A DNA stretch of 64,000 nucleotides, taken from NCBI RefSeq assembly GCF_900110425.1, contig NZ_FODS01000001.1:124001-188000 (forward strand). The letters run 5' to 3'. Under the pieces are notes generated by a model that was not told where the DNA came from, ran no database searches, and saw only the letters and a list, made by a program, of their open reading frames with translations. The translations under genes and the position numbers were made by a program. Origin of the DNA: Salinihabitans flavidus (GTDB lineage Bacteria; Pseudomonadota; Alphaproteobacteria; Rhodobacterales; Rhodobacteraceae). Positions 10,067 through 19,143 of the stretch are shown one piece after another (positions within the stretch are counted from its first letter, which is position 1; each line of letters begins with the position of its first letter).

Positions 10067-10113
10067 GGTCCGGGGTGGCGCCCCGGGCGGTCGGTCCTAG
10101 GCGTGAAGGGCGA

Positions 10114-11430
10114 TCATGAGTCGCCGCCAATGATCGGGGGAGAGTCCGATCGCTTCGTCGTATCGGGCGCTTCGAAATCCTCCCGCCACGGCGACGCATA
10201 GCGGTCAACCAGAAAGCTGGTCGCGCCATGAAGAAGGGCCGAGGCGAAGATGGTGTAGGCCACCAACGCCCAAAGCTGGTCCTCGTTGATGAACTCCATG
10301 TGCCCGGTTGCGTAGCCGACATAGTAGATCGAGCCGATGCCGCGCACGCCGAAGAATCCGACGATCAGACGGTCTCTCGACGTCATGCCGGTTCGCAGCA
10401 GCGACAGCCAGCCCACGAGCGGCCGGATGAACAGGAGCAGTCCAAAGCCGATCAGCGTGTGCCGCCAATCCAGCACCGGCCAGAGTGCTGGCAGGATGCT
10501 ACCCAGCATCACGAGAAGCAACGCCGTCAGCGCATGCTCCAGAGCCTCGCTGAACGCATGAAGACGCTTGTGGAAGTGGTGCCGTTCCTGCACACGGCGG
10601 CATACAAGGCCCGCTGTGAATGCACCGATGAATCCGTAACCCTCGGCAAGTTCGACGATGCCGTAACATAGAAGAACGGCCCCTAAAGCGAGTACGCCGG
10701 GCCCGCTTTTCTCGATGGCTATGCTGCCCCATCTGGAAAAGAGGCTCCGGCCCAGTACCCAGCCTACCAGCGCCCCGACCGCCGCTCCTACCGCAATGCG
10801 GTAGATCAAGTCGAACGCCACCCATTCGACGAACCAGACCGAGGGATTGGCCCCCTGCGCCGCAATGATCAGCCCCAGATAGACAAAGGGAAATGCGAGG
10901 CCGTCATTCAGGCCGGCCTCGGCCGTCAGGGTAAAACGTATCGGATGCTCGCGCCCTTCCAGTGGTGGCCCGACCTGCACATCCCCGGCCAGAACCGGAT
11001 CGGTGGGCGACAGAACCGCGCCCAGCATGACTGCACCGGCGATTGTCATGCCTGCGAGCGCCCATCCCAGCAGCGCAATCGCAGCGATCGTGAGCGGCAT
11101 TGCGATCAACAGCAGACGGACGGTTGGTCGCCATCGGCTCCAGCTGCTGACATTGTCGATCCGCAGCCCGGTGGCGAAGAGGACCACAATCACCGCAATC
11201 TCGCTCGTGATCTCCCATATGCGCGGCGAAACGGTTGGATCGAGTGCCTGCGGCATCCCCGGGATGAACGTGAAGGCCACCAATCCGAGGATCATCAGCA
11301 TTGCCGAGGAGGACGCCGCGCGCAGAAAAGCGAAACGCGGTATCAGATAAGCGAGAAAAACAGCTGCGCCCATCGAAGCCATCAGAACATGCGTCGGAGA
11401 AACGCCAAAGAACGGGTCGGCTTCGGGCAT
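10114..11430 (-). CDS. Cation:proton antiporter, CPA1 family
   Basis: A 438-residue polytopic membrane protein with 11 to 13 hydrophobic segments and the CPA1 core signatures: VLFATGLRID, then GAVLSPTDPVLAGDVQVG with the Pro-Thr-Asp unwound helix, and AEAGLNDGLAFPFVYLGL with the conserved Asn-Asp that carries the cation. It exchanges Na+ or K+ for H+ across the inner membrane. The ATG at 11430 is chosen because a GGGAGG ribosome-binding site lies 10 bp upstream and the first membrane segment begins soon after. The C-terminal tail is short and hydrophilic. Base composition appears less GC-biased at third positions than neighbouring genes, which might reflect transfer (visual impression only). 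Confidence 0.88.
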   Translation of the reverse strand: MPEADPFFGVSPTHVLMASMGAAVFLAYLIPRFAFLRAASSSAMLMILGLVAFTFIPGMPQALDPTVSPRIWEITSEIAVIVVLFATGLRIDNVSSWSRWRPTVRLLLIAMPLTIAAIALLGWALAGMTIAGAVMLGAVLSPTDPVLAGDVQVGPPLEGREHPIRFTLTAEAGLNDGLAFPFVYLGLIIAAQGANPSVWFVEWVAFDLIYRIAVGAAVGALVGWVLGRSLFSRWGSIAIEKSGPGVLALGAVLLCYGIVELAEGYGFIGAFTAGLVCRRVQERHHFHKRLHAFSEALEHALTALLLVMLGSILPALWPVLDWRHTLIGFGLLLFIRPLVGWLSLLRTGMTSRDRLIVGFFGVRGIGSIYYVGYATGHMEFINEDQLWALVAYTIFASALLHGATSFLVDRYASPWREDFEAPDTTKRSDSPPIIGGDS

Positions 11431-11935
11431 TGTCAGGCAGCCTCCCAAATGATGCTGATGTGGTATACGGAGCGAAAGCGCGGAGTCAAAGCTGTTTCCG
11501 GACCCGTCATGGAAACGACGGGTGTCGCCTTTGCACACGATTGGCTTTGCCTGCCAGTAGGGTCGTCACGTCACAAGAACGGCCCGTTGAGTGTCGGCTG
11601 CGGGCCGACCCTGTCGCTACCAATCGTGCCGCGACTGAACGTGTTCCATCGCGGGGTCGGTCAGGTCGGACTCGCCCCCGCCTTCTGCCGCGCGATCGAA
11701 CAAGACGCCTCGGCCTCGACGGAAGGCCGCTGTGCCCCCTGCCGGTCCGCACGGTGGGGGCGCATCCGTTCCGGGTCGCATCTTAACCCGAACGTCACAC
11801 CTTCCCACCGCGCGCCCCGTTAACGGGCCGAATCTGGAAAACGATACCGACGCGATACCGACAAAATACCGACGTTTTACAGCACAGGGTTTTTCGGCGT
11901 TAACAATAGCTTGAGGTGATTCGCCCCGATGGGGC
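11431..11935. other. 505-bp intergenic region, no gene recognised
   Basis: Short arginine-rich open frames occur on both strands but have no family features or good ribosome-binding sites. The right half holds a 12-bp palindrome (CCCGTTAACGGG, 11816-11827) and the 11-bp repeat array at 11844-11883. Confidence 0.6.
11844..11883 (+). repeat. 11-bp phased ATACCGA array, locus A
   Basis: ATACCGA occurs at 11844, 11855 and 11866, exactly 11 bp apart, followed at 11877 by a degenerate copy TTACAGC. A T5 tract starts 13 bp after the first base of that last unit. The same organisation is found at 28308-28347 and, on the other strand, at 54787-54826. The array lies downstream of a DUF2147 gene and about 410 bp upstream of the antiporter start. 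Confidence 0.85.
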
Positions 11936-12346
11936 CTACTGCACCCTTTTCCAGACCTGCGACTGACAGATCATCAGCACGCATCCCTTGACGGTCAACT
12001 CGTCTCCCTTGACCGTCATCTTCGCATTGTAGGTCCGGTCGTGCGCCGGCACCCAGGCCATTCCGCCATAGGTATTGCCCTCGATCTTCGTCAGATCCCA
12101 GAACACCCGCTTGCCGACATTGGGCGTCATCACCGGCTCGCCATCGCTGTCGAAGGCCCGCACAATGCTTCCGCAATACGCATCACCGCAGCGTTCCGTC
12201 TCGACATGCGCCACCTGCCCCTTTCGGTCGGGCGGGGTCAGCCACACACCAAGCGGCGTTTGCGCCGCCCCGGCACCCGCGACAACAGAAAAGGTCACCG
12301 CCGCTGCCAAGGCTGCGCCGATTTTTCGCAATGAATTCATATTCAT
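11936..12346 (-). CDS. DUF2147 domain-containing exported protein (first of two)
   Basis: A 136-residue protein with an N-terminal signal peptide (cleavage likely after GAGAAQ) and the DUF2147 layout: GVWLTPPDRKGQVAHVE at the start of the mature part, CGDAYCGSIV with a Cys pair, then NVGKRVFWDL and a C-terminal KGCVLMICQSQVWKRV. Four cysteines may form two disulfides in the periplasm. DUF2147 proteins are lipocalin-like and of unknown function. A Shine-Dalgarno sequence (AAGGAG) precedes ATG 12346. A paralogue lies immediately upstream on the same strand (12491-12874). Confidence 0.85.
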   Translation of the reverse strand: MNMNSLRKIGAALAAAVTFSVVAGAGAAQTPLGVWLTPPDRKGQVAHVETERCGDAYCGSIVRAFDSDGEPVMTPNVGKRVFWDLTKIEGNTYGGMAWVPAHDRTYNAKMTVKGDELTVKGCVLMICQSQVWKRVQ

Positions 12347-12490
12347 AACATGATCTCCTTGCTCGCCCGCGCGATTCGCCGGGCTAGAGCATCGCAGATC
12401 ATATCACATCGCGGGTGGCCAGACTGCGCCGCCGGAACACACCCGCGCCCGTCGGCGGAATTCAGCGGAGCGGTCGCGGCAGACCGGGGC

Positions 12491-12874
12491 CTATTTCACC
12501 CGCGCCCATGTCTGCTCCTTGCAGAACACAGCGACACAGCCCGACACGCCAAGCCGGTCCCCCTTCAACTCCATCTTGGAGCGGTAGACCTTGTCGGTCG
12601 AGGGCTGCCAGATCTTGCCGCCGCCATACGTCCCGCCGCCCTTCGGCTCCATGTCCCAGACAATCCGCTTGCCCTTGTTGGGAGAGTCGTACTCGCCTCC
12701 GGACCGGAAGGTCCGCGCGATCACCCCGCAGATGGCCTCGCCACATTTATCCATGTTTACATGGGCATAGGCACCGTCATCCACTTGTGTCTGCCAGACG
12801 CCGAGAACCGGATCGGCCCCCGCCGTGCCCGCCAGACCCGTCGCCACCGCGGCGGCCAGAACCATCGCTTTCAT
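12491..12874 (-). CDS. DUF2147 domain-containing exported protein (second of two)
   Basis: A 127-residue paralogue of the neighbouring 11936-12346 gene, with a signal peptide (MKAMVLAAAVATGLAGTAGA) and the same ordered blocks: LGVWQTQVDDGAYAHVNMD, CGEAICGVIAR, NKGKRIVWDM, GGTYGGGKIW and GCVAVFCKEQTWARVK. The two proteins share the Cys pattern but differ elsewhere, so the duplication is not recent. The 144-bp gap to the next copy is long enough for a separate promoter. Function unknown; a periplasmic role is inferred from the signal peptide. Confidence 0.85.
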   Translation of the reverse strand: MKAMVLAAAVATGLAGTAGADPVLGVWQTQVDDGAYAHVNMDKCGEAICGVIARTFRSGGEYDSPNKGKRIVWDMEPKGGGTYGGGKIWQPSTDKVYRSKMELKGDRLGVSGCVAVFCKEQTWARVK

Positions 12875-13015
12875 CTCGGTTTCCTCCCTCGTTTACAGAC
12901 GCGAGTCTGACCCCCCGCTTCGATTCCGATCAACCCTCACTTTGCGTCACGTTGCATTTCCGCGCGCCCCATGCCAAACCCCGCGCGACCCTTCCGTGTG
13001 ACAGGATGCAGCGCC

Positions 13016-13738
13016 ATGATCCTCTACCCCGCGATCGACCTCAAGGACGGCCAGGCCGTGCGCCTCGTGCATGGCGACATGGAGCGGTCCACGGTGTTCA
13101 ACGACGATCCCGCCGCCCAGGCGAGAAGCTTCGTCGCGGCAGGATGCGAATGGCTGCATCTCGTTGATCTCAATGGCGCTTTCGCCGGCGCCCCCGTCAA
13201 CGCCGCGCCGGTCGAGGCGATCCTGCAAGGCACCGACGTGCCCGCTCAGCTTGGCGGCGGCATCCGTGACATGGCCACCATCGAGGCGTGGCTTTCGAAG
13301 GGTCTGGCGCGCGTTATCCTTGGAACCGTGGCGGTGGAAAATCCCGCCCTCGTGCGCGAAGCTGCCCGCGCCTTTCCGGGGCAGGTCGCCGTCGGGATCG
13401 ACGCCCGCAATGGCCGGGTCGCGACAAAGGGCTGGGCCAAAGTCACCGATGTGGACGCCACCGAACTTGCCAAGAGCTTCGAGGATGCGGGCGTCGCGGC
13501 GATCATCTACACCGACATCCTGCGCGATGGCGCCATGAAGGGGCCGAATACCGAGGCGACGGCGGCCCTCGCCAACGCCGTCTCGATCCCGGTGATCGCC
13601 TCTGGCGGCGTGTCCTCCCTCGATGATCTGCGCGCCCTGAAGTCCTGCGGTGCGCCGCTCAACGGCGTGATCTCGGGCCGGGCCCTTTACGACGGGGCGC
13701 TCGACCTCGGTAAGGCTCTGAAACTGCTGGCGGATTAA
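13016..13738 (+). CDS. hisA: Phosphoribosylformimino-5-aminoimidazole carboxamide ribotide isomerase
   Basis: Fourth step of histidine synthesis: isomerises ProFAR to PRFAR. The 240-residue (beta/alpha)8 barrel starts [17 protein letters not shown] with the catalytic Asp at residue 8 (AIDLKDG), the phosphate-binding LGGGIR near residue 80, [15 protein letters not shown] with the second catalytic Asp near residue 165-170, and the second phosphate site VIASGGVS near residue 195. The ATG at 13016 is fixed by the family N-terminus. hisF and hisE follow on the same strand, but only after a 216-bp gap that contains an antisense small open frame. Confidence 0.97.
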   Translation: MILYPAIDLKDGQAVRLVHGDMERSTVFNDDPAAQARSFVAAGCEWLHLVDLNGAFAGAPVNAAPVEAILQGTDVPAQLGGGIRDMATIEAWLSKGLARVILGTVAVENPALVREAARAFPGQVAVGIDARNGRVATKGWAKVTDVDATELAKSFEDAGVAAIIYTDILRDGAMKGPNTEATAALANAVSIPVIASGGVSSLDDLRALKSCGAPLNGVISGRALYDGALDLGKALKLLAD

Positions 13739-13853
13739 TCCCCCATGGCCGTGGCACGTCCCGCGAAACCTCTACCCTATCGATGTCGTCGCCCGACGCC
13801 GGCGCGCCCTGCCCTGCAACGCAAACTGCGATGATCGCAAAAACCCGCCGCAT
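13659..13853 (-). CDS. Possible small exported peptide antisense to the hisA-hisF gap
   Basis: A 64-codon frame with ATG at 13853 preceded by a very strong Shine-Dalgarno sequence (AAAGGAGGG, 5 bp spacing) and a plausible signal peptide [21 protein letters not shown]. The mature part would be short and basic, and its last 80 bp run antisense to the 3' end of hisA, where the residues lose any family look. It may be a real small gene, or the intact start of a gene that has lost its original 3' end. I do not recognise it and assign no function. Confidence 0.3.
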   Translation of the reverse strand: MRRVFAIIAVCVAGQGAPASGDDIDRVEVSRDVPRPWGINPPAVSEPYRGRAPRRKGPGPRSRR

Positions 13854-13954
13854 CTCTCCCTCCTTTGGTTTCAATACCGATAGCGGCAATCCTCTGGAAA
13901 CCCGGCGCGTTTGCACATAAACAATTCCGTAAACACCCGGACCAAGGCCGTTTC

Positions 13955-14716
13955 ATGCTGAAAACCCGCATCATCCCCTGCCTCGACGTGGCTGACGGCC
14001 GCGTGGTCAAGGGCGTGAACTTCGTGGACCTGCGCGACGCGGGCGATCCGGTCGACGCGGCCCGCGCCTATGACGCCGCCGGTGCCGATGAGATCTGCTT
14101 TCTCGACATCCACGCCACGCATGAGAATCGCGGCACGATGTTCGACGTCGTCCGCCGCACGGCAGAGCAATGCTTCGTCCCGCTCACTGTCGGCGGGGGT
14201 GTGCGCACGGTCGAGGATGTGCGCGCCCTGCTGCTGGCCGGCGCCGACAAGGTGAGCTTCAACTCCGCGGCCGTGGCCGACCCCGACGTGGTGCGCCGCG
14301 CCGCGGACCAGTTCGGCAGCCAGTGCATGGTCGTCGCCATCGACGCCAAGACCGTGGCCCCCGGAAAATGGGAAATCTTTACCCACGGCGGACGCAAACC
14401 CACCGGCATCGACGCGGTGGAATTCGCCCGGCTGGTGGTGGAGAAAGGCGCGGGTGAGATTCTGCTCACCTCGATGGATCGCGACGGCACGCGCGCGGGT
14501 TTCAACCTTCCGCTCACCCGGGCGATCTCGGACGCGGTGAATGTGCCGGTCATCGCCTCGGGCGGGGTCGGCACGCTCGATCACCTTGTCGAAGGGGTGA
14601 CCGAGGGCGGAGCCTCCGCCGTTCTGGCCGCCTCGATCTTCCATTTCGGCGAATACTCTATCCGCGAGGCCAAGGACCACATGGCCGCCGCCGGTATCCC
14701 CGTGAGGCTGACATGA
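13955..14716 (+). CDS. hisF: Imidazole glycerol phosphate synthase, cyclase subunit
   Basis: Fifth step of histidine synthesis: with the glutaminase HisH (not in this window) it converts PRFAR to imidazole glycerol phosphate and AICAR. The 253-residue barrel begins [20 protein letters not shown] with catalytic Asp 11, has [16 protein letters not shown] near residue 80, and [15 protein letters not shown] with the second catalytic Asp near 176, followed by [13 protein letters not shown]. The start at 13955 is fixed by the conserved N-terminus. Its stop overlaps the start of hisE by 4 bp (ATGA), indicating translational coupling. Confidence 0.97.
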   Translation: MLKTRIIPCLDVADGRVVKGVNFVDLRDAGDPVDAARAYDAAGADEICFLDIHATHENRGTMFDVVRRTAEQCFVPLTVGGGVRTVEDVRALLLAGADKVSFNSAAVADPDVVRRAADQFGSQCMVVAIDAKTVAPGKWEIFTHGGRKPTGIDAVEFARLVVEKGAGEILLTSMDRDGTRAGFNLPLTRAISDAVNVPVIASGGVGTLDHLVEGVTEGGASAVLAASIFHFGEYSIREAKDHMAAAGIPVRLT

Positions 14717-15030
14717 GTATACTGCACGACCTCTCCGCCACCATCGCCGCCCGCGCAGGCGGCGATCCGGACACAAGCTGGACCGCGAAGCTGCTGGCCA
14801 AGGGCCCCGAAAAAGCCGCCGAGAAATTCGGCGAAGAAGCGGTCGAGGCGATCATCGAGGCGGTGAAGGACGACCGCGACGGCCTGATCCGCGAGGGCGC
14901 GGATGTGCTCTTTCACTTCCTCGTCATGCTGCAGGCGCGCGGTGTCACGCTCGAAGAGGTGGAGGCCGAACTGGCCCGGCGGCAAGGCACCAGCGGCATC
15001 GCCGAAAAGGCTACGCGCCCCCAAACCTGA
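14713..15030 (+). CDS. hisE: Phosphoribosyl-ATP diphosphatase
   Basis: Second step of histidine synthesis: hydrolyses PR-ATP to PR-AMP. The 105-residue all-helical MazG-like protein contains [29 protein letters not shown] with the metal-binding Glu residues, then [14 protein letters not shown], the family's core. It is a stand-alone HisE, not fused to HisI. It overlaps hisF by four bases and ends before a convergent CoA-binding protein gene 63 bp away. Confidence 0.95.
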   Translation: MSILHDLSATIAARAGGDPDTSWTAKLLAKGPEKAAEKFGEEAVEAIIEAVKDDRDGLIREGADVLFHFLVMLQARGVTLEEVEAELARRQGTSGIAEKATRPQT

Positions 15031-15093
15031 GGCCCGTTTGCGGGACGGCGGGCGGGGCGCCTTCCGGCGCAGCCGGAACAGCGCCGCATGCCG

Positions 15094-15567
15094 TCACAGC
15101 TTCGAGGATATTCTCCCGGTGGCGAAGCCGCCCATGCGCAGCTCGCCGAAAAGCCGCTGGTATTCGATCTTGGGGCAACGGTTCTGGATCACGGTCACCC
15201 CGGCGGCCCGCGCCTTTGCGGCGGCCTGCGGGTGGCTGACCCCGATCTGCATCCAGATCACGTCAAGCCCCGGCAGGGCCTCCAACGCCTCATCAACGAT
15301 GCCGGGCACGGCCTCGGGCCGACGGAAGATATCCACCATATCCACCTTGCCCTCTATGTCGGACAGCGAGGAAACGACCGACTGCCCGAACAGCGCCTTG
15401 CCCGCGTGGCCGGGGTTGACCGGCACCACGTCATAGCCCTTCAGGCAGAGATAGCGCGCCACGTAATAGCTCGGCCTGACCGGGTTGAGCGACACGCCCA
15501 CCACGGCCACGCGCTTCACGCGGCGCAGGATGTCTGACAGGTGATCGTCGGTATAGCTTTCGTCCAT
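15094..15567 (-). CDS. CoA-binding domain protein (YccU-like)
   Basis: A 157-residue single-domain protein with the Rossmann-like CoA_binding fold: VKRVAVVGVSLNPVRPSYYVARYL near residues 16-40, YDVVPVNPGHAGKALFG, then DMVDIFRRPEAVPGIVDEAL and VIWMQIGVSHPQAAAKARAAGVTVIQNRCPKIEYQRL. This matches the YccU family of succinyl-CoA-synthetase-like nucleotide-binding proteins, whose role is not established. The conserved C-K-E segment near the C-terminus is present. It is convergent with hisE. Confidence 0.88.
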   Translation of the reverse strand: MDESYTDDHLSDILRRVKRVAVVGVSLNPVRPSYYVARYLCLKGYDVVPVNPGHAGKALFGQSVVSSLSDIEGKVDMVDIFRRPEAVPGIVDEALEALPGLDVIWMQIGVSHPQAAAKARAAGVTVIQNRCPKIEYQRLFGELRMGGFATGRISSKL

Positions 15568-15664
15568 GTCGGCAGGCTAGTCCAAATGGCGGATCGCTGG
15601 AAAGCGGATTCTTGGGAAGATGTTCGGCCCCGCGCCAACCGCCGGACCCCGTGCCCTGTATCAC

Positions 15665-16630
15665 TCAGCGGCGTGTGCGGGGGAAGGATGGTTGCGGACG
15701 GCTTGCCCGCCCCTCGCGCCACGCCACGAACACCCCGGCCCCGACGATCAGGATCATCCCGGCCCAGGCCACCAGATCGGGCCATTCCCCGAACACCAGC
15801 AACCCCAGAAGAATCGCCATCGGCATCGCGGCATATTCCAGCGGCGCAATCACGCTCGCCTCGGAAATGCGGTAGGCTTGGCTGATGAAGAACCCGCCAA
15901 GCGCGCTGCATATGCCCAGCAGGACCAGAAGCGGGTAGTCCCCTGAATCCGGCCAGATCCAGCCGCGCAGGACAAACTCGAACATCTCGCCGCCCTGCCC
16001 CGAAAGCTGTCCATTCCCAAGTCCAAGGCCGATTGCCCCGCTCACGAAAATGAAGGTGATCTGGATATAGACCGACATCGTCGCGGCGCTTTCCGTCCCG
16101 CCGATCCTGCGCGTCAGAATATGCAGGAAGGCATAGCCAAGCGCCGCCGCCAGTGGAAACAGCAATGCCACCTGAAACCCCGCCGCGCCGGGTCGCAACA
16201 TGATCAGAACCCCGATCAGGCCCGCCACGACCGCCCCCCAGCGGCGCGGCCCGGCCTTTTCCCCAAGGATCAGAACCGACAACGCGGTGATCAGAAGCGG
16301 GCTGATGAAGAACACCGCGACCGCCTCCGCGAGCGGCATGAGTGACAGGCCGAGAAAGAAGGTCATATTGGCGAATACCACGCAGAAGCCCCGCAAGACG
16401 TGCATCCCGAGTCGGCGGGTGCGCAGCACGCGAAACCCGCCATCCAGCGGCACGATCACCACCAGAAGCAGGATAATCGCGATGATGGACCGGATCAGAA
16501 CGATCTGATGCAGGGCATAATCGCCACTGAGAAACTTGATCGCCGCGTCGTTGATCGAAAAGAACAGCACCCCCAAGAGAGCGGAAATTGCACCCAGGCC
16601 GATGCGGTTGTCCGAAATATCCTTGGTCAT
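15665..16630 (-). CDS. EamA/DMT family transporter
   Basis: A 321-residue inner-membrane protein with about ten hydrophobic segments arranged as two EamA repeats. The N-terminal SINDAAIKFLSGDYALHQIVLIRS and the mid-protein GEKAGPRRWGAVVAGLIGVLIMLRPG are typical of drug/metabolite exporters of the RhaT/EamA type. The C-terminus is hydrophilic and basic. The substrate is unknown. It lies between the CoA-binding protein and the YaiI-like gene on the minus strand, with gaps of about 100 and 50 bp. Confidence 0.9.
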   Translation of the reverse strand: MTKDISDNRIGLGAISALLGVLFFSINDAAIKFLSGDYALHQIVLIRSIIAIILLLVVIVPLDGGFRVLRTRRLGMHVLRGFCVVFANMTFFLGLSLMPLAEAVAVFFISPLLITALSVLILGEKAGPRRWGAVVAGLIGVLIMLRPGAAGFQVALLFPLAAALGYAFLHILTRRIGGTESAATMSVYIQITFIFVSGAIGLGLGNGQLSGQGGEMFEFVLRGWIWPDSGDYPLLVLLGICSALGGFFISQAYRISEASVIAPLEYAAMPMAILLGLLVFGEWPDLVAWAGMILIVGAGVFVAWREGRASRPQPSFPRTRR

Positions 16631-16677
16631 CGAAATCGTCCTTTCGGACGGATCTGATCACGCCCGGCGGCGACAAT

Positions 16678-17151
16678 CTAGCCCGGACGTGATGTCTTTT
16701 TTCGCTCTGTCTCCGCCGCGCGGAGCGTCCGTTCAAGCGCGTCGAGGAAGCGCGAGCGATCGGCGCGGGTGAACCCCTTGCCGCCACCCTGCCGAAACGG
16801 ATCGGCGGCGCGGATGTCCGCCATGAGATCACGGGTGGCCAGAATATTGCCGATATTCGCCTCGGTCAGCGGCTCGCCAGTGTGTTTGAGAACCTTCGCC
16901 CCCGCCTCCACGCATTTCGCCGCCAATGGAATGTCCCCGGTCACCACCACATCGCCGTGCCCCGCGCGATCCGCGATCCACATATCTGCCACATCCGGCC
17001 CGTCGGGCACGATCACCGTCTCCACCAACGGGTTGGCCGAAGGTCGCAGCCCTCCGTTCGAGACAACGTAAAGCGTCACGCCGTGCCGTGTGGCCACACG
17101 CTCTGCCTCGGCCTTCACCGGGCAGGCGTCGGCGTCGAGATAGACGCTCAC
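16678..17151 (-). CDS. YaiI/YqxD family protein (DUF188)
   Basis: A 157-residue protein with the DUF188 signature [18 protein letters not shown] at the N-terminus, [56 protein letters not shown] in the middle, and [18 protein letters not shown] at the C-terminus. The acidic clusters ([20 protein letters not shown]) resemble a PIN-like metal site. Biochemical function is not established. Its start lies 3 bp after the S-formylglutathione hydrolase stop, so the two are probably co-transcribed. Confidence 0.92.
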   Translation of the reverse strand: MSVYLDADACPVKAEAERVATRHGVTLYVVSNGGLRPSANPLVETVIVPDGPDVADMWIADRAGHGDVVVTGDIPLAAKCVEAGAKVLKHTGEPLTEANIGNILATRDLMADIRAADPFRQGGGKGFTRADRSRFLDALERTLRAAETERKKTSRPG

Positions 17152-17154
17152 GGC

Positions 17155-17988
17155 TCACCCGGCATAGAGCGCCTCAGCGTGGAAGGCGACGTGATCCTCC
17201 ATAAAGCTGGAGACGAAGAAATAGCTGTGATCGTATCCCTTCTGAAGACGCAGGCTCGCCACCTGCCGCCGCTCCACCACGGCATCGGCCAGCGCCGCGG
17301 GGCGCAGAAAGTCATAGAACTGATCGTCCGTGCCGGTATCCACAAGCACCGGCCCGTCAAAGCCGCGCTCGCGCATCAGGTGGCTGGCGTCATGCGCGGC
17401 CCATTGCGCCTCATCGCCGCCCAAATAGGCCGCGAACTGCTTGGCGCCCCAGTCGCTCGCCATCGGGTTGCAGATCGGTGCGAAGGCCGACACCGACCGG
17501 AACCGCCCCGGCAGCGACATCGCCAGCGTCAGCGCGCCATGCCCGCCCATCGAATGGCCCGTGATCGCCTGCCGCGCCATGTCGAGCGGGAATTCCTCCT
17601 GCAACATCGACGGCAGATCCTCTGCCACGTAATCCCACATGCGGTAATGCGGCGCCCAAGGCTTTTGCGTTGCGTTCACATAGAACCCCGCCCCCTGCCC
17701 CAGATCGAAGGCGTCGTCGTCGGCCACCGCGTCGCCGCGCGGGCTTGTGTCGGGGAACACCAGCGCGATCCCCTGCTCGGCGGCCCAGCCCTGCGCGCCT
17801 GCCTTCACCATCGCGTTTTCATGCGTGCAGGTCAGGCCCGACAGATACCACAGCACCGGCACCGGGCCATCCCTTGCCTCCTCCGGCAGGAAAAGCCCGA
17901 AGGTCATCTCGCAGCCGCAGCTATGCGAACTGTGCCGGTAAACGCCCTGCACACCGCCGAATGCGCGGTTCTCGGAAATCACGTCCAT
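17155..17988 (-). CDS. fghA: S-formylglutathione hydrolase
   Basis: Hydrolyses S-formylglutathione to formate and glutathione in the glutathione-dependent formaldehyde detoxification route. The 277-residue alpha/beta hydrolase shows the nucleophile elbow GHSMGGHG (Ser146), the family-typical LSGLTCTHENAM with Cys54, HSCGCEMTFGLFLP near residue 21, and a late catalytic His in GYDHSYFFVSSFMEDH. The partner dehydrogenase (AdhC/FlhA) is not within the window. The YaiI-like gene follows at once on the same strand. Confidence 0.95.
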   Translation of the reverse strand: MDVISENRAFGGVQGVYRHSSHSCGCEMTFGLFLPEEARDGPVPVLWYLSGLTCTHENAMVKAGAQGWAAEQGIALVFPDTSPRGDAVADDDAFDLGQGAGFYVNATQKPWAPHYRMWDYVAEDLPSMLQEEFPLDMARQAITGHSMGGHGALTLAMSLPGRFRSVSAFAPICNPMASDWGAKQFAAYLGGDEAQWAAHDASHLMRERGFDGPVLVDTGTDDQFYDFLRPAALADAVVERRQVASLRLQKGYDHSYFFVSSFMEDHVAFHAEALYAG

Positions 17989-18089
17989 GGCAAGCCTCCT
18001 GTCTGCTTCGCCTCATGGCTAGCCCATGCCGCCGCGGCACGGCAAGCCGATTGCGACAACGCGTGCCTGAAATTCGCCGAAGCGCCCGG

Positions 18090-19019
18090 CTATAACCCGC
18101 TGACAAGCGCCACAGCGACAGACACGGTGAGGACACTCAGCACCGTGGAAATCAGAATCGCCGCAGAGGCACGGTGGGGCGCGACCCCGTAATGCTGCGC
18201 AAGGATATAGACGTTGCCCGCCACCGGCAGCGCGGCGGCAGAGATCACGACGCCCGCCGGATAGCTCTCGATCGGGAAAAGCACCAGAACCCCGATTGCC
18301 ACGAAAGCCGGATGCAGCACCAGCTTGCAGAAACTCAGCCATCCGGCGATATGCATCCGCTCCGCCGATTTGGACGCCAGCGACGCGCCAATCGCGAAAA
18401 GCGCGCCGGGCGTCGCCGCGGCCCCCAGAAGGCTCAGGAACTCATTGAACGGCCCCGGGTTCGGGATATCCAGCGCCGACCACAAAAGCCCCGCCGAAAT
18501 GGCCACGATCATCGGGTTGCGCAGCAGGCCAAGCCCAACCGTCCGCAAAATGCGAAGCGACATCCGCCCGTCCCGCGCGCCGGTGATCAGGATCACGATG
18601 AGCGAGGAGAAGACGATCAGATCCACCGACAGCACAAGCATCACCGGCCCGACCGCCGCCTCGCCCAGCAAAAGCACCAGCATCGGAACGCCCAGAAACC
18701 CGACATTGCCGATCACGGCGCATTGCGCCTCCATTGCCGCCGTCGGTACGTCGAGCCGGCGCAGGAACGCCACCGCAGAGGCGATCCCGTAAACCACCCC
18801 CGTGCCCCACAGGTATCCCGCCACCAGCGTCCAGTCGAGCACTTCGCCAATCGACAGGTTGGCGGAAAACCGGAACAACATGGCCGAGAGAGCGAAGTAA
18901 AAAACGAACTTCGTCAGATAGGCGGTCGCCTCTTCGCTGAAAAACCGGGTCCGCCCAGCCCAGTATCCAAGACCGATCAGGGCAAAGAAGGGCAGGGTTT
19001 TCAGGAAGATGTCCAGCAT
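18090..19019 (-). CDS. AEC family transporter
   Basis: A 309-residue membrane protein of the auxin efflux carrier family with ten hydrophobic segments: an N-terminal five-helix half (FFALIGLGYWAGRTRFFSEEATAYL) and a C-terminal half ending in SAAALPVAGNVYILAQHYGV, which is the family's conserved Pro-containing broken helix. Bacterial members carry malonate, malate or related organic acids; the substrate here is not evident. No operon partner; about 100 bp from the S-formylglutathione hydrolase gene and about 125 bp from mbfA. Confidence 0.88.
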   Translation of the reverse strand: MLDIFLKTLPFFALIGLGYWAGRTRFFSEEATAYLTKFVFYFALSAMLFRFSANLSIGEVLDWTLVAGYLWGTGVVYGIASAVAFLRRLDVPTAAMEAQCAVIGNVGFLGVPMLVLLLGEAAVGPVMLVLSVDLIVFSSLIVILITGARDGRMSLRILRTVGLGLLRNPMIVAISAGLLWSALDIPNPGPFNEFLSLLGAAATPGALFAIGASLASKSAERMHIAGWLSFCKLVLHPAFVAIGVLVLFPIESYPAGVVISAAALPVAGNVYILAQHYGVAPHRASAAILISTVLSVLTVSVAVALVSGL

Positions 19020-19143
19020 TGGCGGCGGCAGCCTCTCCGGGGTGAGTGTCTTGCCGCGTTTGTCCTGACAAAACTCCGCGATGTCCAGTGCGTTCGGGAA
19101 AACCCCGCCGCCCTGTCACCAACGGGTGCCACCCGAGCCGCTG

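Noticed and set aside
11507-11808. Arg-rich small open frames in the gap upstream of the antiporter
   Set aside because: No ribosome-binding site, no conserved motif and unnatural composition on both strands.
11844-11883. ATACCGA arrays as CRISPR repeats or plasmid iterons
   Set aside because: The unit is 11 bp with no unique spacers of CRISPR length, no cas genes, and no replication initiator gene lies nearby.
11844-11883. ATACCGA arrays as DnaA boxes or CtrA sites
   Set aside because: The core does not match TTATCCACA or TTAA-N7-TTAA; neighbouring genes are not origin-linked.
13875-13881. Single ATACCGA near hisF and other single occurrences
   Set aside because: Isolated copies without 11-bp neighbours are expected by chance and inside coding sequence.
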